64,000 bases of DNA from Aradus depressus. Taxonomy: Eukaryota > Arthropoda > Insecta > Hemiptera > Aradidae. The notes below the pieces were generated by a model. That model saw nothing but the letters and a program-made list of their open reading frames with translations, searched no databases and had not been told where the DNA came from. The DNA lies in NCBI GenBank assembly GCA_963662175.1, contig OY759218.1:5572001-5636000 (forward strand), written 5' to 3'. Position 1 is the first letter of the stretch, and each line of letters begins with the position of its first letter. Positions 21,931 through 31,774 of the stretch are shown here, in pieces. Made by a program: the position numbers and the translations under genes.

Positions 21931-22366
21931 TCACAGGTTGCAAAATAAAAACATTAACCTCTCACAAATTTTATTATTTTCTGCTAGTCGGCTTTTGAGG
22001 TTATCATCAGGCTCTCAAAACATTGTTTTAAAGATAACAATTTGAAAAGGTAGAATGAATAAATGAAATAAAACAGTCTAATAAATAAATAACTTCCTCT
22101 TCCCCATCTGAGTCACATCTCAAAGAGTTGGACATTTGTTTGTATCTGCCCCATTCATGAAATTTTGAATTGTTAATTTTTGAGTAGCTTATTATCATCA
22201 ATTAATTATTAGACAGTTTTATTTTATTTATTCATTCTACCTTTTGAATTTTTTATGTTATAAAAAAATGTTTTGTCGGCCTGATAATCAACCTCAAAAG
22301 CCAGCTAGCGCAAAATAATAAAATCTGTGAGAGGTCAGACTATGTTTTTATTTTGCAACCTGTGAA
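21931..22366. repeat. large inverted repeat with decayed hammerhead-like core
   Basis: The left arm 21931..22083 and right arm 22205..22366 are inverted copies (TTCACAGGTTGCAAAATAAA against TTTATTTTGCAACCTGTGAA). On the minus strand of the left arm a CTGATGA box is followed by ACCTCAAAAGCCG, but the GAAA box is lost. The right arm has CTGATAA. It is probably an old member of the foldback class P. Confidence 0.6.
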
Positions 22367-22715
22367 ATAATCACTTCCCATTAGCAACAAATATATTCAG
22401 ATGCTACTCATCGTCCTTATCTTTTATGATATCCCACTGAAAAATATCCATTATAAAAACATGGCGGCTAATGAACAAACGCAAAACGGACCGAAAGCTC
22501 ATGCGGTATTTCCGCGTTAATTTTCTTAAACGCGAATGATAGCGTTTTACCAGCGTCTGCATTTTGCATGTTCTTTATTTTGACCTAATTGAAGCATAAG
22601 TGTACAATATTCGTCATAAATTCTATGCTCTGGATAGATATCATGTACCTTTTTTGTTTCTTTTATTCCCTAAATAAAAAAAAATGTGCTCAATTTCTTT
22701 ATGACTAGTTAGTTA
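22367..22715. other. unassigned stretch
   Basis: No gene or family recognised. Composition is less AT-rich at 22460..22570. Confidence 0.4.
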
Positions 22716-22945
22716 TTGTGATTCACGCCTAGGCTTTAACTACGAGGTCATATGGCCTACTACCAGAGCGTTCTTTCGTCGCTCTGGTGGACACGAGCCC
22801 GACTCCACTGTGGAAGTCCTAAATTTTGCCTACCCATGTTTAGTTAGTTATCTTGGGTAGAGCTCTTTAACTGTACCTGACACCGCACATGCTCGGGACT
22901 ATCGCTAATCATCCCGTCCGAAGGACTAATTTCACCTTCTTCTGC
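22716..22945 (-). repeat. SINE body
   Basis: Reverse complement carries AGTTAAAGCCTAGGCGTGAA, CTCGTGTCCACCAGAGCGAC and CCGAGCATGTGCGGTGTCAG, as in the full SINE copy. The tRNA-like head is missing. Confidence 0.8.
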
Positions 22946-22994
22946 TGCAGCAACTAATAAACGAAGTTCTTCTTTTAACTCCTAATGAAAACAA

Positions 22995-23105
22995 ACGATT
23001 TATTTAACATTTATTTTGTCTAATTCCACAAAAAATTGACCAGCCAAAAATGGAACACTATATCTAAATATTTATTGTGGAATTAGACATTACAAATGTT
23101 AAACA
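22995..23105. repeat. short foldback, family P related
   Basis: AACATTTATTTTGTCTAATTCC pairs with GGAATTAGACATTACAAATGTT across a 40-base centre. The TTGTCTAATT segment also occurs in the arms of the hammerhead element at 47784. No ribozyme core remains. Confidence 0.55.
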
Positions 23106-23234
23106 AGTTCGCAAAAATGTATTAAAGAGTTAAAGTCACGATGACCTCATAATATTTGGGACATCCAATGATGAGGCTGTACTCAGGCTGTAGAGTCGAG
23201 GTGTACCCGGACGATTCAGATCACAATATTATAT

Positions 23235-23650
23235 ATTATATTTTTCAATTGTTGAAAATGATATGAATGGTATTCAATTCTATTATTTTCATATACGATT
23301 TCGATCTGAACCTATCTATTCTTCACCTCGTATTTATCTTGATATTTTCATATATATTCCTATATCGTATTTATCTTGATATTTTCATATATATTCCTAT
23401 ATCGTATTTATCTTGATATTTTCATATATATTCCTATATCGTATTTATCTTGATATTTTCATATATATTCCTATATCGTATTTATCTTGATATTTTCATA
23501 TATATTCCTATATCGTATTTATCTTGATATTTTCATATATATTCCTATATCGTATTTATCTTGATATTTTCATATATATTCCTTTAATTTCTTGATATTC
23601 TTTATTATTTGTAATATGTACTCTATTTGGAACATATAACTGTATCTAAA
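23235..23650 (+). repeat. family D copy with internal minisatellite
   Basis: ATTTCGATCTGAACCTATCT at the left and CTATTTGGAACATATAACTG at the right are the ends seen in the other D copies. The centre (TTATCTTGATATTTTCATAT) is expanded into a 37-bp tandem array. Confidence 0.75.
23331..23592. repeat. 37-bp minisatellite, about 7 units
   Basis: GATATTTTCATATATATTCC recurs every 37 bp (23341, 23378 and onward) with almost no divergence. The unit is a piece of family D present only once in the other copies. Confidence 0.95.
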
Positions 23651-23747
23651 ATGTGAGAATACAATTCTGAGATCTGTGTCGATATAGTGGAAAGCTAATG
23701 AAATAAATAAATCAAAAAACTTATTTAACTTTTATAGTACCTACCTA

Positions 23748-23832
23748 TCTAATTCCACAAAAATATATAGATGAAGTATCGAAAGCTATACAATTCATGT
23801 ATATATTTTTGTGGAATTAGACGATATAATAG
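23748..23832. repeat. short foldback, family P related
   Basis: ATCTAATTCCACAAAAATATAT and ATATATTTTTGTGGAATTAGA form inverted arms. It lies between two family D copies. Confidence 0.6.
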
Positions 23833-23861
23833 TTCTTTGTTTTAATTATTGTATCTAAAAT

Positions 23862-24003
23862 GGTATGCACTTTTTTTGCTTTTATATAATATTTCGAGCT
23901 GAACCCAACTATTAAACCTTGATATTTTCATATAAACATATATTCCTATAATTTCTTCATATTCTTTGTTATATGTAATATACTGCTCTAGTTTGGAACA
24001 TCA
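23862..24003 (+). repeat. family D copy
   Basis: TTTCGAGCTGAACCCAACTA, then TTGATATTTTCATATAAACA and TATACTGCTCTAGTTTGGAA. Confidence 0.7.
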
Positions 24004-24649
24004 CTACAATTCTTTGCTCCTCTACGGCGATTAAAGAAAGTAGTCAGTGATACTGTCTTTGTTTTTCGCCTGCTTTAATGCTATAATGACATCATCTCCT
24101 TCTAGTTCTAAGCCTTAAGCTTTTTCCATACAATCTACAAATCCTTTTATTATTTGATAACGAGCATTTCCATAGCACAGAGGAATACAACCTCTTTAAA
24201 GACGCCATTAATAGAAATGTATTATTCTAGAATTTGGCTTTGAGAAATGGTTATAGCTCTAAGGGATTGGCATACTTTGAAGGGATTAGGATTCAAGGAT
24301 AATTGATGTAGGATTCCATCTGCGTCCTATACATCCGTAGGAGGCTTCAAGTGGTTTTCCTGTAATATATTCGATATGCAGACGATGTGAAAGTCTCAAA
24401 GGGACCTGTAATAAATCGGCTGACTGGCTTCCCTTCCATATTTGCAGATCCATCCCTTTTAATCCGTTTATTCTTCCAGATCAAATTGCAAAATGTTACA
24501 CATAGTTTGCGTAAATGTACAGACAAAAAATATATATATATATATGTAAATAAATAAATAAATTATTGTTTATATGTATTATTAAATTTTATTTGTAGTC
24601 ATCACTCACACATGAGTACCCTGCATAGTTACATTGCAATTTCTATTTT
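24004..24649. other. unassigned stretch
   Basis: No gene or family recognised. A short TA run lies near 24530..24545. Confidence 0.4.
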
Positions 24650-24762
24650 ACTTCCAGCTATAATAAGTATAGGAAAAGTTATGTAATCGATCAGAAATTC
24701 GAAGTTGAGGTTTCATCAGAATTTAATTTTTCCAACAAACTAATTCCAACAATTTTTAAAAA
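24650..24762 (+). repeat. family A 5' fragment
   Basis: TTTTACTTCCAGCTATAATA, GTTATGTAATCGATCAGAAA, ending near AACAATTTTTAAAAACATTC where the FLYWCH sequence starts. Confidence 0.75.
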
Positions 24763-24772
24763 CATTCTGCCT

Positions 24773-25263
24773 CTTAAATTTATTTTAAGCCAAAAAGGCA
24801 AGAAATTGTTAGTTGATGGTGGCTTTGTGTATTTGTCTTTATTAAAAAGGGATGTTGGTGTTACTTGGCCATGTGTGAGATATAAAGATTCGCACTGTCC
24901 TGGAAAAATACAGACGTCTTCCATGGAACGTATTGGTAATACTTATTATTTATAGTAATTTGATACATTTACATGTATATATACATATGTATGTTTGTAC
25001 ATTGTTTTCTTTTTTGTAAATTATTTTATTATTTTTTTGTTTTTTGTATATTATTTGTAGGGTCAGCACGCGTTGACCACGGACACGCGCAGGATCGAGC
25101 AGAAATTGAAGTACGGAAGGCTGTAAATAGAATGAAAAAAGTTGCAAAGAAATCAAAGCAAAGAATGAAGTTACGGGAGTTATTGTTGCTGACCCTGATT
25201 TGCCTTCTAAATCTTGTTTAAGCCGTACTGTCCAGCGTCAAAGAGCTATAAGTAATCTCTAAG
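24773..25263 (+). pseudogene. FLYWCH zinc-finger fragment with a probable intron
   Basis: FLYWCH domains are C2H2-type zinc fingers found in insect chromatin proteins and in Mutator-like transposons. The first segment (to 24935) reads FILSQKGKKLLVDGGFVYLS, then VGVTWPCVRYKDSHCPGKIQ and TSSMERIG. It gives the conserved F-x-K-G-K, the W-x-C, and a second Cys 8 residues later. A GT follows at 24936. After 125 bases TTTGTAG precedes 25061, and the reading continues in phase as SARVDHGHAQDRAEIEVRKA. This supplies the missing H-x-H pair. The 3' part then shifts frame: the window frame runs into LLLLTLICLL, but another frame reads ADPDLPSKSC and TVQRQRAISNL before a stop. It sits against a truncated family A copy. 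No FLYWCH-family transposase core is visible, so this is a transposon scrap or a gene fragment. The frame 24973..25221 includes only the second exon. Confidence 0.7.
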
Positions 25264-25744
25264 ATCGTGCTAATATTAAATTGTAATAATGTATCGTAAT
25301 ATTCCTTATTTTATTTATTCATTATGTATACGGCTGGATAGTAGTTATTGTGTTTTATGGAAAATTAAATTTGCTAGTTATAAAAATTATTCGACGTGTG
25401 TTTGTTTTGTAGTTAGAAATTTTTTCGTTTGTTATTTTGTCGTCGGATATTTTTGTATTAAATATTTTATCGTTTGATATTCTTGATTAGATATTTTGGA
25501 TTTGATCTTTGGACATGGAGCTGTTGAGTCAGTTGGAACCAAAATAATTAGCAAATTTTTTTTTTTTTTTTAACACCAATGTTCATGTCCTATTCATCAT
25601 CAGGAAAATATATATATCCTTCCTTTTTGAAAATGGCATATATGAGCACTTGTCAATCTATTTATGCATACATTCCAGCTTGTTGAATTACACCTACCTT
25701 ACAAATAGATACGGGTCATTCCATACGAAGTTAACTCGTACTTT
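25264..25744. other. unassigned AT-rich stretch
   Basis: No gene supported. T run at about 25557..25571. Confidence 0.4.
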
Positions 25745-25990
25745 GGATGATAGGGTATTACAATATATGCTGATGCGGTTTTGACGAACCTGTTCCTTGT
25801 TGTTGAGACAAGATAGGACTACATGTCTGCTTGGGACAATATAGGATGGGACAAAGAGAGATAGAACAGGATAAGAAGTGTCCCCTATAGAGAGAATGGC
25901 GTTACCCCATACCTGACACCCTTGGAGGGGACACATTACGATATGTTGGCGAACCTGTTGTTTGCTATTGAGGGAGAAGATGTTTTGAAT
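25745..25990 (+). repeat. family E copy
   Basis: Shares GACAATATAGGATGGGA, GAGAGAATGGCGTTACCC and ATACCTGAC with 29364..29555. It contains two related internal units (GCGGTTTTGACGAACCTGTT and ATGTTGGCGAACCTGTTG). Confidence 0.65.
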
Positions 25991-26099
25991 AACTAAACAT
26001 TGTTCTTCTCTTTTGGGAAAAAAATTATAACTCATAAAGAAAGTAATTTTTTTAATGGAAAGTATGCTTACATCGTCCGGCCATCCTAACTTCGTGACC

Positions 26100-26745
26100 A
26101 ACGGTGCTGTCCACGCATCTCTTCTTCCAAGGCTAGGCGTAAGGGGTCTTCAATATCTGTTCCTAAAAGCTTATTGCGTCTAATGACATAGAAGGCAACA
26201 GCACCATCTTTGACTAAGACTATGAAGAAGGGGGGGGGGAGAACTTGTAGCGCAGCCTTTGAGACAGTTCGAAGGGCTCTTATAACCCTTAAATGATGTC
26301 ACCAGCCGACAACAGCATACCTTGCTACAGCCAAGAATACTCCGGTGTAGACTGTGTTACGCAGAGTAGCCGAGGCCCCACGCGACAAAGTAGGGCGTCA
26401 TTTTCACCCCTTGGTACTTGATCACAGCTGGACTCGACAATATGCCGCCCTTGGATCGTCAAAGCCAGGGGGTGTCGGGCATGGTGTCTCCCTCTCATCA
26501 GTAAAGCTAAGGTTTCACTAGGTGAAGGGGCTAGCTTATTGGCGCAGCACCAGTTGTTATCATCTACGGCGGTTTACTCACGAAGAGTCAGAGTGACTTG
26601 ACTATCAGCTTGAACCGTAATCAAGAGATCGTTGACATAGGCTATTGTCTTATACCCATGATCCTCAAGGTCATGAAGCAGTCCAACAAAGAGCGAGTAC
26701 CTGACAATGTGAAGTGAATCATTTTCATCGCCATCATATTTGGTC
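26100..26745 (-). pseudogene. LINE reverse transcriptase remnant
   Basis: Minus-strand translation gives TIAYVNDLLITVQADSQV, in which YVND stands where the catalytic Y/F-A-D-D box of LINE reverse transcriptases is expected, followed by a beta-strand stretch. Downstream, in changed frames, are NWCCANKLAPSPSETLALLM, LALTIQGRHIVESS and WWHHLRVI-like segments. VKDGAVAFYVIRRNKLLGTD follows, then LRLALEEEMRGQHR. This order (palm box, W-C.NKL.L.P.KT, thumb, C-terminal region) fits LINEs of the R1/I/LOA group. Several frameshifts and stops break it, and the catalytic A-D is altered to V-N. It differs from the Jockey-like remnants elsewhere in the window. Confidence 0.75.
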
Positions 26746-26762
26746 AGTCAGCTTGGATTTTG

Positions 26763-26922
26763 ACTCACATTCTGCCTACTGCTAGAATGCTCTTTCGTCG
26801 CTCTTGTGTACCTCACTTAGTGTAGGGGTCTGGAGTACCTGAAATCGCACAGGCTCGCGAACATCATTTAATGTCCCATACAAAGAACGGTCTGCTCAAG
26901 ATTTTCTTCATCTCCCAGACAA
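26763..26922 (-). repeat. SINE body, truncated
   Basis: Reverse complement shows ACGAAAGAGCATTCTAGCAG, TTCAGGTACTCCAGACCCC and GAGATGAAGAAAATC. Diverged from the full copy. Confidence 0.65.
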
Positions 26923-27398
26923 CAAGTGCTAACAAGCTATACTTGAGCTCTCAGAAAATTGGAGTAAACCATATTGAGTGTTGTATCATTTTAAAGGTCT
27001 GGACAAGTAGGATTAAAAAATAAAGAAAGTATAAAAATTGAAAAATATGACAACTACTGGGATCACTTTTTGGACTTGTTTGACGTAAGACTGCACGTTT
27101 TTGTTGAAACCAGTGTACATGGATTTTGTGGAATTTAACACATTCCTTCCATGTTGGATCCCCAGGAGGCAATTCTCTATTTGTGAACACCATAGAACGG
27201 TGGAGATATTCGAAATCATTTTAATAAGTAACCAATCACGGATACATGGAATATTCCAAGTTTTCAGAAAAACTATCACTGGAGATATTAGTTAGCCACC
27301 TGTTGTATGTAATGAGTTAGTGTTCTGGTGATCAATTAATGAGTAAAGTTATAAATATAATTATGGTCTGACTTCAAAAATCACCAAGTTTAAGATGT
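26923..27398. other. unassigned stretch
   Basis: No family recognised. Overlapping short frames on both strands at 26951..27295 show no domain. Confidence 0.4.
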
Positions 27399-27408
27399 GA
27401 GGGCGTCG

Positions 27409-28815
27409 CACATAGGTTGATTTAAAGGATTTAGGCGGTCAAAATTATTTTACAGTATATTTTGACTTTAAATCATGTATCTTATTGTAAAGTATTGCCC
27501 TTTGTAAAATTAGCATATTTTCCCCGCTAAAAAGTGAAAAAAATTAGAAATAAAAGACAGAATCTTGAAAAAAAAAAATTATATGTATAAGAAATAATAT
27601 ATTTTTTCGTAAGCACTTCGAACTTCTTTTCTTAGTCAGTTCTCTCCTCTCTAGACTTTTTTACTGGCAATGTGTACGCCAGATGCAAAACGCTTTCGAA
27701 CAATCGAATACCGATAGTCCGTCCAAATTCAATAGCCGTTGAACTTGTATTTACCTTTTGGGTCAGACTGTTAAAGTCTTTAGATGTTGCTCCGCATATA
27801 TAACACGGACTTGTAGATTTTGTATCGGTTGCAGCGTTACACACCTTGCCATCGATCATCGTCATCTTAAAGACATGTTTAAACATGAATTTACTCCAAT
27901 GCAAAATTACTTCAGTAGGTGTTAACTTCTTGGCAGATTCTTCAACGTAACTCATTTCCTGCTTTGTTACATCAGTGGATTCTTTGACAAACCTAAATCG
28001 TATTGGTCAAATTATTTGTTCTGCCTTCTTTGCCACAAATTATTCGAAGTGGTACAAAAGAAGTGTTCTAAACTGCTTAGATTATCTGGTGTGTCACCAT
28101 AACAGGACAACAGGTGATTTTCCAGATATTTCATTTTTTCATCCAAATTAGACAAATCTTGCTGTTGCATTTGATCGTAAAGATATTTACGGCTCACTAC
28201 TTTTGTACCCGAAGTACCAGGTGTCCCTAAAACCAAGAAAATCGCACCTACGTATGAAACGAAAGTTGATTTTATTTAATTTTGTGATCCATAAAAAATC
28301 TATAATTTGGTTATCTGCAGCTATCCGCACTCAAATTGTAGGTCAATAATTAGCCTAATATATAAGTATACAATACAATAACAAGCATTACCCGAGAGGA
28401 GGCGATAATATAACAAAATGTCTTATAAACATGAAAATTAGGTACAAATTGCATTACAAAACAACCTTTTTTTATAGTTCTACAAATAATATAAAACAAC
28501 GTTAAAAATCGTTTAAACATATCAAGAAATATTGATTTTTTCCTGAATTATTCGAATCCATCACAATCACTTCAAAAGATTAGAGGGAAAACACAAAATT
28601 TCTCTAGGGTCAAATGTTAACACTGAGAGCGTTGATACAATGATATGTAAGCAGTGAGAAGAGCAGGTTTAACTACCTTGCGCGCGTGCACGGTAAAAGA
28701 TTCGCGAGTGGGGATGGTAAATTATTGCTACTTAGACATTCCTTTGGCTATGGGATTATTTTGGTTATTTTAAAGTCACTTTTAAAATTGACTTTTGGCC
28801 GCCTAAATCCTTGTG
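27409..28815 (-). mobile_element. Transib-like DNA transposon, internally deleted
   Basis: Ends begin CACATAGG (27409) and, complemented at 28815, CACAAGGATTTAGGCGGCCA. Both ends share AAGGATTTAGGCGG(T/C)CAAAA, but the left copy has about 13 extra bases after CACA. The flanks are CGTCG (27404..27408) and CGTGG (28816..28820), a 5-bp duplication with one mismatch that fits the CGNCG target preference known for Transib. CAC-starting ends are also typical of Transib, the transposon family related to RAG1. The element is 1407 bp, too short for a full transposase of about 600-700 residues. Confidence 0.7.
27632..28236 (-). pseudogene. Transib/RAG1-like transposase fragment
   Basis: Two minus frames joined by a frameshift near 28000. 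The upstream part (28012..28236) reads SRKYLYDQMQQQDLSNLDEK and further charged helical sequence. The downstream part (27632..27955) contains MTMIDGKVCNAATDTKST, then CYICGATSKDFNSL, then IEFGRTIGIRLFESVLHLAY. A C-x2-C pair followed by a conserved TSKDFN-like stretch occupies the place of the C-x2-C zinc site in the RAG1 and Transib core. The link is pattern-based, supported by the element's CAC ends and CGNCG-type flank. It would catalyse DDE transposition if intact, but the catalytic acidic residues are not identifiable here and the protein is truncated at both ends. Confidence 0.6.
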
Positions 28816-28895
28816 CGTGGGTAGCTGAGCGGTAGCGTGGTTGTTTTCTGAGCTCAAGAGCCCTGGGGTAACCCCCGGTGATGTAGTACGGGTAT

Positions 28896-29289
28896 AGCTC
28901 ACTCATAACGGCACATCGATATCTAAGGTGAGATATCAGTGCAAATAGGTTTAAAGGAAGGCCACCAGGCGCAATAGAAGAACAACGAATTATCGAAGAA
29001 GACGCAGATATCAAATTTGCCTTCGCATTCTTCTAGGTCCGCTCCTCGATGAACCTGTCTATAAGGTCTGTCCAATCTACAATTTGTTTAATATTTTAAT
29101 TACTAATACCATTATTTTTCATTAGTTATGTATTACTTTATTTTATTTCTATTGCTTTATTTAGTTATTATTATAATATTATATGTTTTATAATCTTTTA
29201 TTTTCTAGTTTTTAATTATTCATTTTATTTTTTACTATTATTGTTATTACTAATCGAGAGTTATATGAACTCTTTATTATTGTATTCAA
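28896..29289. other. unassigned stretch
   Basis: No gene supported. From 29090 on it is very AT-rich. The minus frame 28748..29014 crosses the Transib end and the SINE and is a shadow. Confidence 0.4.
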
Positions 29290-29363
29290 TTTATAAGCTA
29301 CTTTGGTGTATACATTTTTATGATGTATCATAATCCTTTAACGGAAAATATTATTATTATTGA
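29290..29363 (+). repeat. LINE 3' end with ATT microsatellite tail
   Basis: ATGATGTATCATAATCCTTT, AACGGAAAATATTATTATTA. The same terminus occurs in reverse at 36950, 43243 and 50128 (TAATATTTATTTCCGTTAAA). Confidence 0.6.
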
Positions 29364-29555
29364 AAGATGATAGGACTATGTCTCCTTAGGACAATATAGG
29401 ATGGGAGAAAGTGGGATAGAAAAGTGTGAGAAGTGAGTATGGAGAGAATGGCGTTACCCGATACCTGACCCCATCTCTCTAGATGAGGTATTACAATAGT
29501 CTTCCATTGTTCTCTGATGCGGTATTGTCCTACCTGTTGATTGGCTGGGGTGGGG
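29364..29555 (+). repeat. family E copy
   Basis: GGACAATATAGGATGGGAGA, GAATGGCGTTACCCGATACC, TCTGATGCGGTATTGTCCTA. Matches 25745..25990. Confidence 0.65.
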
Positions 29556-29824
29556 ACATCGAGATCGCTGGTTGGTTGGATCCAACAGGTATCCCGCCCA
29601 CTCCTCCTCCCCCCCTTTCCCCCCACCCCCTTTCCTCTTCCTCTAATAGACTAGCGTTTTCCTTTTTTTTTTTTTTTTTTTCTTTCCTAGGTAGGGATTG
29701 CCAACATTTCAATTACAAAAAATATAGCATGACCGTGAACCGTCCGTTCTACCAACTATTTCACACCCTTTCTCAAAGAATCACGATGGCAGAGGGACTT
29801 TTTTAATCAGCCAAATATTCCATT
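29556..29824. other. unassigned, with C-rich and T-rich tracts
   Basis: C-rich at about 29600..29635 and a T run of about 18 near 29662..29679. The opposed short frames here are low complexity. Confidence 0.4.
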
Positions 29825-30262
29825 TTGTATTTATACCAGAATTTCACATTTTCCAACCCCCTGAATTGTATAAAGTGGATGCACAGAGAGGCTGCGTAAA
29901 ATTAGACGATTTCCACAGCAGCTATTCTCAACCTGTTTCCTCCCCAGCTATACGAATGTATCAAAACGAAATTTTATATGTTTTTCTAGAACCCCATAAG
30001 TAGGACAACTCGATTTCCAGCCCAATGTGCCAAAGAGAAGAAGGGGACTAGGGGAAGGCTTAACATAAAAACGCTAATAACTGCCATTGTAATGAATGTA
30101 TTGACACAAAATTTCATATGTACATTCAAAACCCTATAAGGATGTCACCTATTATTGTGCCGCGGAATCGGCCGAAGAGAACGGGGGGATTAGAGGGAGG
30201 GCTTAACTCAAAAACTCCGATAACTATCGATGTATTGAATGTGTCGAAACAAAATTCGAAAC
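29825..30262 (+). repeat. family A copy with a displaced 5' part
   Basis: CCAGAATTTCACATTTTCCA (29840) precedes about 60 unrelated bases. Then TCCCCAGCTATACGAATGTA, two full monomers and part of a third. Confidence 0.75.
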
Positions 30263-30331
30263 ACAAAATAACTCTTTAACGGTTGACTTTTTAAGGTTAA
30301 AGGATGAAGCAAAAAAAGTAGAAAAAATGCG

Positions 30332-30332
30332 A

Positions 30333-30368
<36 letters not shown>

Positions 30369-30370
30369 AA
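30332..30370. repeat. TA/TG microsatellite
   Basis: A run of TA dinucleotides followed by GTGTGTG. Confidence 0.9.
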
Positions 30371-31051
30371 ATATATGTAGGTATACAACTAGCAGATTAA
30401 CCGGCTTTGCCTTTTTCCTACTTTATATATATATATCTATATATAATATGTTTCTGAGCGAAATGACGATTTCGTGAGTAATGCGAATCACGGATGTTTT
30501 TAAAAATTTGTTCCCCCATTTCTTTTTCTTTTGATGGTACGATTTTTCTGGTTAATAAACTTCTTCCTTTTTACAAGAACGATTTTTAGAAAAAATCTAA
30601 ATAAAGGTTCAGAAGTTCTAAAACCTGTACCTATATCTTTCAAATAAGAACATAACGTTTAAAAGTTCTTCATTTTTTTTCTTCAATTTTACAGAAATAT
30701 CTTGGTTGGAATTTAGAATAGGTACACGTTTCTAGAAGTGGTTCATTTAAACTAACGTGTTCCCACTACAAAACGTCCCGAGCTATCTCAGGTTGAAAAT
30801 AGTATAAATACCTCTTCTTTGCTCCCCATATATTTTTTTTAGGGGTTATAACAAATTATATTTTTACTTTCCCCTAATTTTTCAGGGTGTTTTAATTATT
30901 GTAATATTTTTATTACACTCAGACCTTATTTATACCAGAAATTTCTATAAACGGATTTCTACAGAAATCAGTGACAAGCAGGGACGTAGCCACATTTTTA
31001 GTTTCGCGGGGGTCAAAATTTGTGAACATAATATTTATATACAGTAAAACG
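30371..31051. other. unassigned AT-rich stretch
   Basis: No gene or repeat family recognised. Confidence 0.4.
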
Positions 31052-31317
31052 TTATTATGACTCATGCCCGGGCTTTAACTACGAGGTTATATCTCCTACT
31101 ACCAGCGCGCTCTTTCGTCACACTGGTGGACATGAGCCCGACCCTAAATTTTTATTCACCTAGGGCAGGGGTGTTTAACGAGTACCTGACATCGTACAGG
31201 CTCGGGACCACTTTACCTCCCAGATAAAATAAACTAAGGGCCTCGTCCGGGTTTCGAACCCACAATATTGAGCTCAGAAGGCAAGCACGCATACCACTGA
31301 GCTACTGGCGCCCTCGT
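31052..31317 (-). repeat. SINE, best full-length copy
   Basis: About 266 bp. Read on the minus strand it starts GAGGGCGCCAGTAGCTCAGT. It has a tRNA A box (TAGCTCAGTGGT) and, about 40 bases on, a B box (GGTTCGAAACC). A non-tRNA body of roughly 180 bp follows and ends GCCCGGGCATGAGTCATAAT. The boxes would direct RNA polymerase III. The head resembles a tRNA from the acceptor end to the T arm but is not a functional tRNA. Copies and pieces lie at 1, 5133, 13682, 22716, 26763, 27399, 35330, 56211, 57449 and 63938. Confidence 0.9.
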
Positions 31318-31689
31318 AAAACTTCGTTAAAACGTTCCTCCAGGGAACATGATAGAAGCACGTTATAACCTGGAAAATACAAAAATACAATTACATATTT
31401 CCTATTATTTAAATGTACATATGTAAGTAGAATGTTCATAATTACGATTTTTTTTAATAATCATAAATTTTTTCTCCTCTTTTTTAAGTATTTTTTGTTT
31501 TTGAGTTATGTTGTTTGTTTTACATATTTTATTATAATTCAGAGACCAAAATGTATTAATTATATTATAATAATGGAGGTTTTTCAGTAAAAATTCTAAA
31601 ATTTCTTTTTTAATTGTATTTTTTAGGTTGGGGGGATCGTATAGGAGATTCTCAATTCAAATACAATATATTAGTACAGTATCAATTCT
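31318..31689. other. unassigned AT-rich stretch
   Basis: No gene or family recognised. Confidence 0.4.
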
Positions 31690-31765
31690 CCCATTTATTT
31701 TTTGCCTTCTCAAAAAATAGTAATTACAGTCGTTTCAGGCATCACTCCCATCATCAGTGTAATAT
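31690..31765 (-). repeat. decayed hammerhead-bearing sequence
   Basis: On the minus strand: ATTACA, CTGATGA, a weak stem around GGG/CCT, GAAA, CGAC, then TGTAAT, which pairs fully with ATTACA. The base before the cleavage-site C is A instead of U, so the core is probably inactive. It shares TTGCCTTCTCAAA with 50262..50332. Confidence 0.55.
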
Positions 31766-31774
31766 ATGAGTTCC

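Larger units (their letters stand above)
27399..28895 (+). repeat. SINE head split by the Transib-like element
   Basis: GAGGGCGTCG (27399..27408) is the first ten bases of the SINE. It continues at 28816 as CGTGGGTAGCTGAGCGGTAG, with an A box, then TTTTCTGAGCTCAAGAGCCC to about 28895. Only these two outer parts belong to the SINE; the B box is decayed. Confidence 0.7.

Noticed and set aside
31230..31317. Possible tRNA gene
   Set aside because: It has A and B boxes but no foldable anticodon arm, and it continues into a repeated SINE body.
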